DNA from: Acidimicrobiaceae bacterium
Lineage (GTDB): Bacteria; Actinomycetota; Acidimicrobiia; Acidimicrobiales; RAAP-2
Length of the DNA: 34,543 nt
NCBI GenBank assembly: GCA_003133545.1
Contig: PKYA01000081.1
Coordinates: 22,106 to 56,648, forward strand
Reading direction: 5' to 3'
The position numbers and the translations under genes were made by a program. The first letter of the stretch is position 1. Each line of letters opens with the position of its first letter. Under the pieces are notes generated by a model. That model was not told where the DNA came from. It was given only the letters and a program-made list of their open reading frames with translations, and ran no database searches. This document shows positions 1 through 8,367 of this stretch, in pieces.

Positions 1-1287
1 GACCAGGCCGAGCGTCTCGCCGGGGGCGAGGTCGAAAGAGACGTCGTCGACCGCCACTACCGACCGGCGCCCGCGGCGCAAGAGCCGCCGGGATGTGAAG
101 ATCTTGTTCAGGCCGCGGATCTCGAGCAGCGGCGCCTGGGCCCGGTCGCTTTCACCGTCGGGGTGCCCGCGTTGCCCGGTGGCCGTCGATCCCTCCTCCG
201 GGGCGGGTTGGCCCGCGGTGCCAGTCGGCTCCCCGGCCTGGCCGCTGATCCCTCGTAGGTGCAGCTCGGCAACCCGCACACAGCGGGCGGAGCGGGCGGC
301 CGCCGGGGCGGGGATCAGCGGAACGTCACCAGCCCGGCAGCGGTCGTCGGCGAACTGACAGCGCGGGTGGAAGCGGCACCCGCTCGGTCGTCGGGCGACC
401 GGTGGGACCCGTCCCGCAATGGTGGGCAAGCGCTCGGCGCCCCCGCTCAGCTCGGGCTGGGCGCCTATCAGCGCGTCGAGGTAAGGGTGATGGGGCCCGG
501 TGAACAGGTCGGTGGTGGGGCCCTCCTCCACGATCTGGCCGGCGTACATGACGCTCACCCGGTCGGCCATTTCGGCGATGACACTGAGGTCGTGAGAGAC
601 AATGAGGACGCTGAGCGCCCGCTCCTCCTTCACTGACTCAATCAGCTCGAGCACCTGCGCCTGGGTGGTGACGTCGAGAGCGGTCGTCGGCTCGTCGGCG
701 ATGAGCAGCTTGGGGTCGCAACACAGGGCAATGGCGAGCATGACCCTTTGGGCCATCCCACCCGAGAACTGGTGCGGGTAGTCAGCCATGCGTTCCTCGG
801 CCCTGGCGATGCCTACCCGGTTGAGCAGCTCGGCGCCCCGGCGCCGGGCGTCCTTGCGGGCCATAGGCCGGTGGGCCCGGATGGCCTCGGTGACCTGGTC
901 TCCCACGGTGAACACGGGGTCGAGACTGTTCTGGGGATCCTGGAACACGAAACCGATCTGCGAGCCCCGGACCGAGCGCAGCTCGGCCTGATCGGCGTCG
1001 AGGAGGTCGCGCCCGTCGAAGTGCACCGAGCCGGCCGTCACTCGCACGCCGGCGGGGAGCAGGCTGCAGATCGACATGGCGGTGATGCTCTTGCCCGAGC
1101 CGGTCTCCCCCACAATGCCCAGTGTCTCGCCCCGGCGCACCTGCAGCGACAAGTCCTCCACGAGCGTGAGCGGCTGAACCGCCGGGCCCGCCTGCACGGT
1201 CAGGCCGCGGACCTCGAGCAGCAAATCGGCCGGTCCGTCCACCAGTCGGGGAAGGGTGGCTCCCGCTGCTCCGGTCAGATCGGTCAT
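1..1287 (-). CDS. Oligopeptide/nickel-type ABC transporter, fused double ATPase (OppD-OppF type), partial
   Basis: Cytoplasmic ATPase that would power the two permeases encoded just upstream. The frame stays open from the ATG at 1287 to the window edge (429 codons). The first ABC domain has Walker A GETGSGKS at about residues 60-67, signature FSGGMAQR and Walker B LLIADEP. It is followed by the OppD-type C-terminal extension with RCQFADDRC (cysteines typical of this family). A linker of about 50 residues rich in Gly, Pro and Glu leads into a second ABC domain that begins [11 protein letters not shown] and is cut off just before its Walker A. I checked that both halves share one frame, so this is a fusion of the usually separate OppD and OppF, as in GsiA of E. 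coli. It starts 5 bp after the stop of the second permease. The substrate cannot be told from the ATPase. Confidence 0.9.
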   Translation of the reverse strand, partial: MTDLTGAAGATLPRLVDGPADLLLEVRGLTVQAGPAVQPLTLVEDLSLQVRRGETLGIVGETGSGKSITAMSICSLLPAGVRVTAGSVHFDGRDLLDADQAELRSVRGSQIGFVFQDPQNSLDPVFTVGDQVTEAIRAHRPMARKDARRRGAELLNRVGIARAEERMADYPHQFSGGMAQRVMLAIALCCDPKLLIADEPTTALDVTTQAQVLELIESVKEERALSVLIVSHDLSVIAEMADRVSVMYAGQIVEEGPTTDLFTGPHHPYLDALIGAQPELSGGAERLPTIAGRVPPVARRPSGCRFHPRCQFADDRCRAGDVPLIPAPAAARSARCVRVAELHLRGISGQAGEPTGTAGQPAPEEGSTATGQRGHPDGESDRAQAPLLEIRGLNKIFTSRRLLRRGRRSVVAVDDVSFDLAPGETLGLV

Positions 1288-1292
1288 GTCGC

Positions 1293-2234
1293 TCACGCCT
1301 TCGGGGCGGCGAGGAATCCGACCACCTCGCTGCCCCGGCCCAAGGCGTCGCGCAGCGCGTCGGCAATGACATTGAGGCAGGTGGCCAGGATGGTGATGAC
1401 CAGGCCGGGGACGAGCACCAGGCGGACGGTCGAGTTGATTTCGGTGAAGCCGGTCTGGAGCATGGCACCCAAGCTTGCCTGAGGGGGCTGGGCCCCCAGA
1501 CCCAGATAGCCGAGGGCGCCCTCGGCAATGAGCGCCAGTCCGAGGGTGAGACACAGCTGGACGATCAATGAGGGCAGCACCGTCGGCATGATGTGCTTGC
1601 GGACGATCCGCAGCGACGAGACCCCTGTGACCTTGGCCGCTGCCACGAATCCTCGCTCGCGGGCGCCGAGCACCTCGCCCCGGAGGAGCCTGGTGAAGCC
1701 GGGGACGAAGGAGACGGCGAGGGCGATCGTGGCGTGAAACAGTCCCGGCCCCATGACGCCGATGAGGGCGATGATGAGCAGGAGGCCGGGAAACGACATG
1801 AGTGCGTCGATGCAGCGCATGACCGCCCAGTCGAGCGCGCCGCCGACGTAGCCGCTGACGACGCCGATGACGGTGCCTATGGCGGCCCCGGCAAGGGCGG
1901 CGAAGCCGGCGGCAGAGATCGAGGTGCGCATGGCGTAGAGGACCTGGCTCAGCTCGTCGTGGCCGATCTCGTCGGTCCCGAGCAGGTGGTGAAGTGAAGG
2001 TGGGCCGTTGAAGATGGGGAACGTCTGCTCAAGGCCGTACGGAGCGATGTAGGGGCCGATAATGGCGAGGACGATGCCGACGATCACCACGGCGGTGGCC
2101 GCCATGGCCAGTTTCCGGTGCCGGAAGTTACCCAGGATCCGGCGCAACCCGTAGACCTGCGTGGCGGCAAGGTCGTCGGAACCCTCCTCAGCGAGGACGG
2201 CGACCGTGAATGTGTCAGGGAGGACCGGGCTCAT
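1293..2234 (-). CDS. Peptide/nickel-type ABC transporter permease (DppC family)
   Basis: Inner-membrane permease subunit, 313 residues, the usual length for DppC/OppC. A hydrophilic N-terminus of about 40 residues precedes the first membrane helix (about 44-66). The DppC-typical motif HLLGTDEIGHD lies at about 83-93, and the EAA loop that contacts the ATPase (AAKVTGVSSLRIVRKHIMP) at about 199-217. Its ATG overlaps the stop of the upstream permease by 4 bp (ATGA), so the two are translationally coupled. It forms a heterodimer with that permease by family precedent. Substrate unknown: di/oligopeptide, nickel or another small polar compound. Confidence 0.92.
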   Translation of the reverse strand: MSPVLPDTFTVAVLAEEGSDDLAATQVYGLRRILGNFRHRKLAMAATAVVIVGIVLAIIGPYIAPYGLEQTFPIFNGPPSLHHLLGTDEIGHDELSQVLYAMRTSISAAGFAALAGAAIGTVIGVVSGYVGGALDWAVMRCIDALMSFPGLLLIIALIGVMGPGLFHATIALAVSFVPGFTRLLRGEVLGARERGFVAAAKVTGVSSLRIVRKHIMPTVLPSLIVQLCLTLGLALIAEGALGYLGLGAQPPQASLGAMLQTGFTEINSTVRLVLVPGLVITILATCLNVIADALRDALGRGSEVVGFLAAPKA

Positions 2235-3175
2235 GCCAGGCGCACCTTCGGGTTGAGGTAGCTGTAGGTCATGTCGGTGAATACGTTCACGAGCATGATG
2301 ACGAGGGCGGTCACCAGGATCACACCCTGGACGGCGGGTGAGTCACGGCTCTGGATCGAAGTGAGGGCGTAGGTGCCCATGCCGGGGAGGGTGAAGATCT
2401 GCTCGACGATGACCGCCCCTGACAGCAAATAACCGATGTTCAGCCCGAGGATGGTGATGGTCGAGAGCGACGCGTTCTTGAGGACGTGCTTGTAGGCGAT
2501 GCGCCGTGGGGAGAGCCCGCGGGCATGCAAAGCCCGGACGAAGTCCTCCTGCGACACCCCCACGATGCCGGTCCGGAGGAAGCGGGCGATGATGCCGAAT
2601 CCCCCTAGGGACAGTGTGAGGGCCGGTAAGAAGATATGGCTTGCCCATTGGACCGGTGACTGTTGGATGGGCACGTACCCCAGGGCCGGAAACATCTTCA
2701 CCTTCACCGCCAGCAAGAAGACGAGCATGGTCGCCACCCAGAAACCGGGCGCCGAGATGGCGACCGACACGAACCCGAGAAGGCCCTTGTCGACGGTGCT
2801 GCCAGCTCGCATGCCCTGGAGGATGCCGATCGGCACGCCGATTATGACGATGAGCACCAGCGCGGCGATGGTGAGCGAGGCCGTCACCGGGAAGTAGTGG
2901 GCGATCTCACTGGCCACTGGCCGCTGGGTGGCGTACGAAATGCCGAGGTTGCCGTGGAGCACGCCGTCGAGCCAGTACCAGTAGCGGATGAAGGCGGGCT
3001 CGTTGAGGTGCTCTTGGTGCTCTATGTAGCGGATCTCCTCGGGGGTGGCACTCATGCCGGCCAGGGCATAGGCGGCATTGCCACCCATCAGCACCTGGAG
3101 GAAGAAGGCGACCAGCGACACGACGAAGAGCATGGGCGCCAGGCTGAGCAGACGCCGGACGAAGACCTCGAGCAT
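2231..3175 (-). CDS. Peptide/nickel-type ABC transporter permease (DppB family)
   Basis: Inner-membrane permease subunit, 314 residues. It starts directly with the DppB-type N-terminal helix (MLEVFVRRLLSLAPMLFVVS). The EAA loop (DFVRALHARGLSPRRIAYKH) is at about 211-230, followed by the family-typical VEQIFTLPGMG and the C-terminal YLNPKVR. It is the first permease of the operon. The binding-protein gene lies 279 bp upstream on the same strand, with a hairpin between them, so the permeases may be expressed less than the binding protein. Confidence 0.92.
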   Translation of the reverse strand: MLEVFVRRLLSLAPMLFVVSLVAFFLQVLMGGNAAYALAGMSATPEEIRYIEHQEHLNEPAFIRYWYWLDGVLHGNLGISYATQRPVASEIAHYFPVTASLTIAALVLIVIIGVPIGILQGMRAGSTVDKGLLGFVSVAISAPGFWVATMLVFLLAVKVKMFPALGYVPIQQSPVQWASHIFLPALTLSLGGFGIIARFLRTGIVGVSQEDFVRALHARGLSPRRIAYKHVLKNASLSTITILGLNIGYLLSGAVIVEQIFTLPGMGTYALTSIQSRDSPAVQGVILVTALVIMLVNVFTDMTYSYLNPKVRLA

Positions 3176-3454
3176 GCTCAGCCTGCCGCCACGACGGCGC
3201 GTGCATCCTCGGGTGCGATGGCCACGATCACCCGCGGCTGGAGCGGGTGGGCACCGTGACGGGAGCGGGCGAAGACCGAGATACGTCGAGATCTCACCGG
3301 ATCACCCCCCGGCCGCGCCCCGGCGGCTCGTTTTGCCCGTTGCAGCGCGCGAGCATCGATCGTTCCATGCGTGGTCCAAGAGAGTCAAGGTGACCTTCAA
3401 GGTACGTCAACGCTGATGCTCTCCGGACCCTCCGTCCGGAGCTGATTGGCACCC
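3176..3454. other. Intergenic spacer inside the peptide transporter operon
   Basis: These 279 bp separate the binding-protein gene from the permease genes. I see no coding sequence. The only clear structure is the hairpin at 3421-3441. I could not identify a convincing promoter for the permeases, so read-through from the binding-protein promoter is the simplest model. Confidence 0.5.
3421..3441 (-). terminator. Hairpin after the binding-protein gene (attenuator or processing site)
   Basis: Perfect 8-bp stem, CTCCGGAC pairing with GTCCGGAG, with a 5-nt loop, beginning 14 bp past the stop of the binding-protein gene. No T-run follows on the minus strand, so it is more likely a partial terminator or an RNA-stabilising 3' structure than a full intrinsic terminator. 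Such structures commonly give the binding protein an excess over the membrane subunits. Confidence 0.45.
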
Positions 3455-5110
3455 TCAGACCGGATTCTTGCCCTTGGTGATGTACAGCCCCCGTAAGAAG
3501 TCCGGGGTGAGCGGGGTGTCGAACTCGGGAGTGGGCTTGCCGCCCACGTAGTCCTGGTATCCGGTGATGGCCGGTCCGGCGTACACCGGCACCGCGACGT
3601 AGACGCCCTCGGTGATGATCCGGTTGATCTGCTTGTAGGTGACGGCCGCCTCTGCACTGGTCTTGGCGGCGTCGGCCTGGGTCAGCAGGGCCGCCACCCC
3701 CGGCACGTTGACACCGCCGGCGTTCTCGTAGCCCGATGACAGCGCGTAGGCACGCAAGACAGTGTCGGTGGTGGCCGGGTTGGTAAGGCCACCGCCGATC
3801 GGAGCGGAGTCGTACGTGCCGTGTCCCTGTCCCGGGCCACCCCAGATGCCGACCGGCGCCTGGGCCAGCTCGACCTCCTGGAGGCTCATGTCAATGCCGA
3901 CTTCCTTCAGTTGGGACTGGATCAGTTCGCCGAACTGGACGTACGCGGCCGCGGTGGCACCGATGACCGACGTGAACGACACACCCTGCGAGTGGCCGGC
4001 CTCTTTCAGCAGCCGCTTGGCCTTCGCCGGGTCATAGGGGTAGAGCTTGTTGAGCGAGGCGTCATAAGCCGGGGAATTCACCGTGGCGAACTGGAAGGCC
4101 GGCGTGCCCAGGTTGGCTGCCAGCGCATCATTCACGGCTGGCCGGTTGATGGCGTAGGCGATGGCCTGGCGTACCCTCAGGTCATTGAGCGGTGGCTTCG
4201 TGATGTTGATGTTGAGCCCGTAGATGAAGTTCCCGGGTCCGGTGACCACGTGTACAGAGGAGTCGCCCTTGAGGGCCTGGGCGTCAGTGCCCTGTAGCCC
4301 GCAGCAAATATCCATCGACCCCGATCGGAGAGCGTTCACCCGGGCCGATTCGGTGACGTTCACGAAGTCGACGCCGCCGAGGGTCTGGGCCGACCTGTCC
4401 CAGTAACCTGACCAGGCTCTGACTGACATCTTCTCGGTTGGGAACCAGGCGCCGTCAATGGCGTAGGGCCCTGCACCCACAGGCGCCTGGCTGAAAGCAG
4501 CACTGCTGCCGGCCTTCGCCACGGCGGTGGGCGACACGATCATGCCGGCCTGGTTCGCCAGCTGGAAGAGGAGAGGCAGGACGGCGTCTTGCGTGAGGAG
4601 TAGGTCGACCGTGCCGGAGTCGATGACATTCACGCTTCCGAGCATCGGTATCTCGGACTTGATAGTCGAAGAAGGGTCGGTGAGGGCCCTGTTGAGGCTG
4701 TAGGCCACCGCCTTGGCATCCATGACTGTCCCGTCCTGGAACTTCACCCCCGGATGGAGGGTCATGCGCAAGCTGTTCGTCGTCGCCTGCCAGCTGGTGG
4801 CGAGCCGGGGGATGATGGTGCCGTCGGGCTCGTAGCTGACGAGCGTGTCAAAAATGGCGTACAGCTGGAAGAACTCGGTCTCGGCGAGGTGAATAGGGTC
4901 GTAGTCCACCCCTTGCATTTCGCCGAACTGCAAAATGGCGGTCCGGTCGGGCGTTCCGGAACCGCCTCTGCTCGCCGCCAGCGTGTCGGTCGCCCCCTGC
5001 GCCGGCGCGGCGAACGCCTCGCCGAGGGCAGGCACCGCGATGATGCTCGCCCCCCATTGCATGAAATGGCGACGGCTCAACATGAAGTCTCGGACCGGCT
5101 CGTCGTGCAC
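3455..5110 (-). CDS. Tat-exported substrate-binding protein, SBP family 5 (DppA/OppA type)
   Basis: Extracytoplasmic binding protein for the adjacent permeases and ATPase, 551 residues from the chosen start. The N-terminus carries a twin-arginine signal (MLSRRHFMQWGAS, hydrophobic stretch, then AFAAPAQG). Family-5 sequence follows, for example YEPDGTIIPRLATSW. An ATG exists at 5185, but it lies in the predicted -10 box and makes an implausible n-region. I chose the GTG at 5110 because a strong Shine-Dalgarno (GGAGAAGGGGGG) sits about 6 bases before it; the ATG at 5083, right at the Tat motif, is the alternative. First gene of the operon. Ligand not predictable from sequence. Confidence 0.88.
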   Translation of the reverse strand: MHDEPVRDFMLSRRHFMQWGASIIAVPALGEAFAAPAQGATDTLAASRGGSGTPDRTAILQFGEMQGVDYDPIHLAETEFFQLYAIFDTLVSYEPDGTIIPRLATSWQATTNSLRMTLHPGVKFQDGTVMDAKAVAYSLNRALTDPSSTIKSEIPMLGSVNVIDSGTVDLLLTQDAVLPLLFQLANQAGMIVSPTAVAKAGSSAAFSQAPVGAGPYAIDGAWFPTEKMSVRAWSGYWDRSAQTLGGVDFVNVTESARVNALRSGSMDICCGLQGTDAQALKGDSSVHVVTGPGNFIYGLNINITKPPLNDLRVRQAIAYAINRPAVNDALAANLGTPAFQFATVNSPAYDASLNKLYPYDPAKAKRLLKEAGHSQGVSFTSVIGATAAAYVQFGELIQSQLKEVGIDMSLQEVELAQAPVGIWGGPGQGHGTYDSAPIGGGLTNPATTDTVLRAYALSSGYENAGGVNVPGVAALLTQADAAKTSAEAAVTYKQINRIITEGVYVAVPVYAGPAITGYQDYVGGKPTPEFDTPLTPDFLRGLYITKGKNPV

Positions 5111-5186
5111 CCAGATCCCCCCTTCTCCGGCGGCCGTCCACCACTCAAGTACCCGCCCGACCCTAGCCCTGAGCAGCTGCGGCACG

Positions 5187-5215
5187 ACACTAAGGGATTG
5201 CTGTCAAATGGTCAA
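5187..5215 (-). promoter_or_regulatory. Predicted promoter of the peptide transporter operon
   Basis: On the minus strand, TTGACC (5210-5215), a 17-bp spacer and TAGTGT (5187-5192). Initiation near 5180 would give a leader of about 70 nt to the GTG at 5110, which excludes the upstream ATG at 5185 as a start. A second TTGACA lies inside the spacer. Confidence 0.5.
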
Positions 5216-5306
5216 CGTACATGGGCAACATGGCCGCGAGGCACGACTGAGGACCCGAGACGCGTGAGAAGTATGGTTGATCGACGAACGAAGTGGAGAT
5301 AAGGCG

Positions 5307-6506
5307 ATGACGCTACGACCGCCCGTTGTTGATTGGGCCACAGACTTTGACGTGATGGATCCAGCCTACGTCGAGGACCCTTTCTCGATTTGGGATGACC
5401 TGCGCAAGACGTGCCCGATCGCCCACACGGATCGCCGCGGCGGCGCTTGGCTGCTGACCACTTACGCCGACGTCACCGCCGCGGCGCACGACATCGAACG
5501 GTTCAGCTCCCTCGAGATCGGGGTTATCGCTTCCGATGAGGAACCGGACGACGGGCTGCTTCCCTACGGGCGGCCGCCCATTTCGGCGGACCCACCGCTG
5601 CATACTTGGACCAGGCGGCTGCTCCTGCCCTGGTTCTCGCATGGACGAGTGCAGTCCTATGAAGAGATGACACGCGATCTTTGTCGCCGGTTGATCGACG
5701 GCTTCATGACTGGCGATCATGTGGACGCAGCCGCTGACTACGCGCAACAGATTCCTGTTCGGGTCATCGCCAAGATCCTTGGTGTGCCGGAAGACCTTGC
5801 TGACGTCTTCACTGGTTGGGTGCGCGACGTCCTTGAGTTTGCCGACGAGCCGGACAGGGTGAGGAGGGGTGGGGACGGGATCCTAGGGTTCCTGATCGAG
5901 CACCTCCAGCTCCGTAAGGACGATCCCCGGGATGATCTGATCAGCCAATTGGCCCACACCAACCATGAAGGCGAGCCGCTCGAGGACAGCCTGGTGCTCG
6001 GGATCGCCGGCCTGGTTCTCATTGCCGGCATCGATACGACGTGGAGCGCGATCGGGTCGGCTCTGTGGCACCTCGCGCAGCACCCCGATGACACCGCCCG
6101 TCTGGTCGCCCAACCCGACCTCATGGACTCGGCCGTGGAGGAGTTCCTCCGGGCGTATTCGCCAGTGACAATGGCCCGAATCGTCACTGCCGACTCCGAA
6201 TTCGAGGGATGCCCAATGGCTGCCGGGGACAAGCTCCTGATGAACTTTCCCGCCGCCAACCGCGACCCGTCCGCCTTCGACCGTGCTGATGAGGTGGTGC
6301 TCGATCGGGCTCACAACCGACATATCGCATTCGGGACGGGCATACACCGTTGTGCCGGATCAAATCTGGCCCGGATGGAGCTCAGAGTGGCCGTCGAGGA
6401 GTGGTTAGCCCGAATACCGACGTTCCGACTTGCGGAAGACGCAGTGGTCACGTGGGCCGGCGGCCAGGTGCGTGGTCCCCGCTCGATTCCCATGGTCTTC
6501 CCATGA
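5307..6506 (+). CDS. Cytochrome P450 (bacterial class I, soluble)
   Basis: Haem-thiolate monooxygenase, 399 residues from the ATG at 5307, which has GGAGATAAGG just upstream; an in-frame TTG at 5277 lacks such a site. Landmarks: I-helix oxygen-activation motif AGIDTT at about 240-245, K-helix ExxR as EFLR at about 279-282, and the haem-binding loop FGTGIHRCAG with the proximal cysteine at about 349. Length and absence of a membrane anchor match soluble bacterial CYPs. Its stop overlaps the start of a ferredoxin gene (ATGA), giving a two-gene electron-transfer unit. No ferredoxin reductase is seen in the window, so it would come from elsewhere. Substrate unknown. Confidence 0.95.
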   Translation: MTLRPPVVDWATDFDVMDPAYVEDPFSIWDDLRKTCPIAHTDRRGGAWLLTTYADVTAAAHDIERFSSLEIGVIASDEEPDDGLLPYGRPPISADPPLHTWTRRLLLPWFSHGRVQSYEEMTRDLCRRLIDGFMTGDHVDAAADYAQQIPVRVIAKILGVPEDLADVFTGWVRDVLEFADEPDRVRRGGDGILGFLIEHLQLRKDDPRDDLISQLAHTNHEGEPLEDSLVLGIAGLVLIAGIDTTWSAIGSALWHLAQHPDDTARLVAQPDLMDSAVEEFLRAYSPVTMARIVTADSEFEGCPMAAGDKLLMNFPAANRDPSAFDRADEVVLDRAHNRHIAFGTGIHRCAGSNLARMELRVAVEEWLARIPTFRLAEDAVVTWAGGQVRGPRSIPMVFP

Positions 6507-6700
6507 AGATCGCCTTGGATGCCGAGAAATGTCAGGGCCACGCGCGTTGCTACGCCTTGGCACCCCAACTTTTCGAGATCGACGAGTATGGCCAGTCGTC
6601 GGTCGTGGGTGACGGCGTCATCTCGCCGGGCGACGAGGAGAGAGCGGCGCTGGCTATCGCCAATTGTCCGGAACTCGCTATTGGTGAGATTGAAGGCTGA
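6503..6700 (+). CDS. [3Fe-4S] ferredoxin, P450 redox partner
   Basis: 65-residue ferredoxin. Cysteines lie at 10 and 16 in CQGHARC, and the third is in NCPE near residue 55. Together this is the C-x5-C...CP pattern of single-cluster [3Fe-4S] ferredoxins that feed actinobacterial P450s; the residue in the place of a fourth ligand is His/Ala, not Cys. The Asp/Glu-rich surface (FEIDEYG, PGDEE) is typical. Translationally coupled to the P450 by a 4-bp overlap. Confidence 0.93.
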   Translation: MKIALDAEKCQGHARCYALAPQLFEIDEYGQSSVVGDGVISPGDEERAALAIANCPELAIGEIEG

Positions 6701-6915
6701 GCGGCGAGCACGTCCTTCCGCACGTATGCGTCGGCCCACAGGGCGTAAGACCCCGTGCGGCAACAGACTGGAATTCGGGCCATCGGGGATTGCCGGCGAC
6801 ACAATGAGCCTGGCACCGCTGCTCTTGCGACTCGTCGGTTACGGGACAAGGGAACTAAGCCCCAGAAAGGATCGGCATAGAATCCGTCAATGGGCGTAAG
6901 CGGTGACGTTCCCTC

Positions 6916-8292
6916 ATGCACGGTGCGGGTACCGTGAGACGCCTCTTGCCGGCAGCGCTTGTGCTCCTCGGATTGCTTACCGTCCCTGTGTTGTCAAAGG
7001 GTGCGACGGCAGCAGGAGTTTCCCCAGCCGTGACTCCCAAGTACGCCGTCGGTATGGTGACGGACACCTTCGTCGATCCGCACCGAACGACGCCGGCCTG
7101 GAACACGAGCCCGCAATTGCCTAGTCGAACGCTCGTGACGACGATCCTCTATCCCGCGACCGGTCCGACTGGTGGAGGGGTCAGTGCTGGGGCACCTCCG
7201 GACAAGAGCGCGGGGCCCTTTCCGCTGATCGTCTTTGCACACGGCCTTGGCGCCACGCCGCAGGACTACATCACCTTGCTGACAGATTGGGCCTCGGAGG
7301 GCTTCGTCGTCGCCGCTCCGCTCTTTCCCTTGTCCAACTCCGAGGTCCCGGGCGGTCCCGACGCCGGCGACGTGGTGAACCAGCCCAAGGACATGAGTTA
7401 CGTCATTGACTCGGTGCTGTCCGATTCGCTCTTGCCCAGCGGGACCCTGTCCGGTCTCGTTGATCCCAAGGAGATCGGTGCCGCCGGCCACTCCAACGGT
7501 GCCGTGACCACGCTGGGGCTGGTGGCCAACACTTGCTGCTACGACTCCCGAGTGAAAGCGGCAATCGTGATGGCGGGCACCACCGAAGGCTTCCCGCCCG
7601 GTCACTATGACTTCTCGGAGACGCCGCCGCTACTCCTCGTTCACGGGACGGCGGACCAACTGATTCCATATCGCAGCGCGCCGCTCGTCTACAACGAGGC
7701 ACACGGGCCCAAGGGTCTGCTGACGTTGGTTGGCGGCTCCCATGGGGGAGCGGCCGGCCAGGATCCGCAAACGGCTTCGACCGTGATCCGCACGACCACT
7801 GATTTCTTTGAGGCCTATCTCAAAGGGGATAGCCAAGCTCGATCTCGTCTGGCGTCAGATGGCCACACCCCGAACACAAGAATCACACTTGATCTCACCC
7901 CGGGTTCGGCCGGGCCGGCCATTCCCGTGCCGCCGGTTCCGGTCGTCCACCTGCGGGCGAGCATCTCACCAGACCATGACCTCACCAGCGGCGAGCCGGT
8001 GGTGATTCGTTGGAGCGGCTACACCGCAGGCAAGGTCATCAACATTCTCGAGTGCTCTCACGTCGACATCGCATCCGGGAGCTCAGCCGGCTGTGACTTC
8101 GCCAATGCCGGCTTGCTCCACCCCGACCCCACGGGCCGCGGACAGTTCACCATGCGCATTCTCACGGGAAAGATTGGCAATGGGCTCTGCGATTCGACCC
8201 ACCACTGCTACATCGCCGTCAACAACGCCAGCTCGCTGGATCCCTCGGGGACGAAGAGTCTTCTCATCACGTTCTCCGCCTCCACGAAGTAA
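6916..8292 (+). CDS. Secreted alpha/beta-hydrolase (lipase/PAF-acetylhydrolase-like)
   Basis: 458 residues with an N-terminal signal peptide (RRLLPAALVLLGLLTVPVL, about residues 8-26). The fold shows the oxyanion region VFAHGLG (106-112), nucleophile elbow GHSNG with Ser193, acid HGTADQ with Asp247, and a catalytic His in GGSHGG (His276), so the triad is complete. A C-terminal part of about 130 residues with an IPVPPVPVV linker and several cysteines (ILECSHVD, SAGCDF, NGLCDSTHHCYIAV) resembles no catalytic domain I know; it is probably a beta-sandwich accessory or surface domain. Neither the ATG (6916) nor the GTG at 6934 has a clear ribosome-binding site. Ester substrate unknown. Confidence 0.85.
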   Translation: MHGAGTVRRLLPAALVLLGLLTVPVLSKGATAAGVSPAVTPKYAVGMVTDTFVDPHRTTPAWNTSPQLPSRTLVTTILYPATGPTGGGVSAGAPPDKSAGPFPLIVFAHGLGATPQDYITLLTDWASEGFVVAAPLFPLSNSEVPGGPDAGDVVNQPKDMSYVIDSVLSDSLLPSGTLSGLVDPKEIGAAGHSNGAVTTLGLVANTCCYDSRVKAAIVMAGTTEGFPPGHYDFSETPPLLLVHGTADQLIPYRSAPLVYNEAHGPKGLLTLVGGSHGGAAGQDPQTASTVIRTTTDFFEAYLKGDSQARSRLASDGHTPNTRITLDLTPGSAGPAIPVPPVPVVHLRASISPDHDLTSGEPVVIRWSGYTAGKVINILECSHVDIASGSSAGCDFANAGLLHPDPTGRGQFTMRILTGKIGNGLCDSTHHCYIAVNNASSLDPSGTKSLLITFSASTK

Positions 8293-8367
8293 GGGCTCGG
8301 ATTTGCGCAGTGGGAGTGCGATCGAGCATTGACCTCTTCGGATCGGCGCGGTTCCCGTTGCCAGGTC

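Noticed and set aside
6701-6915. Possible small gene between ferredoxin and hydrolase
   Set aside because: Frames on both strands lack a ribosome-binding site and recognisable sequence.
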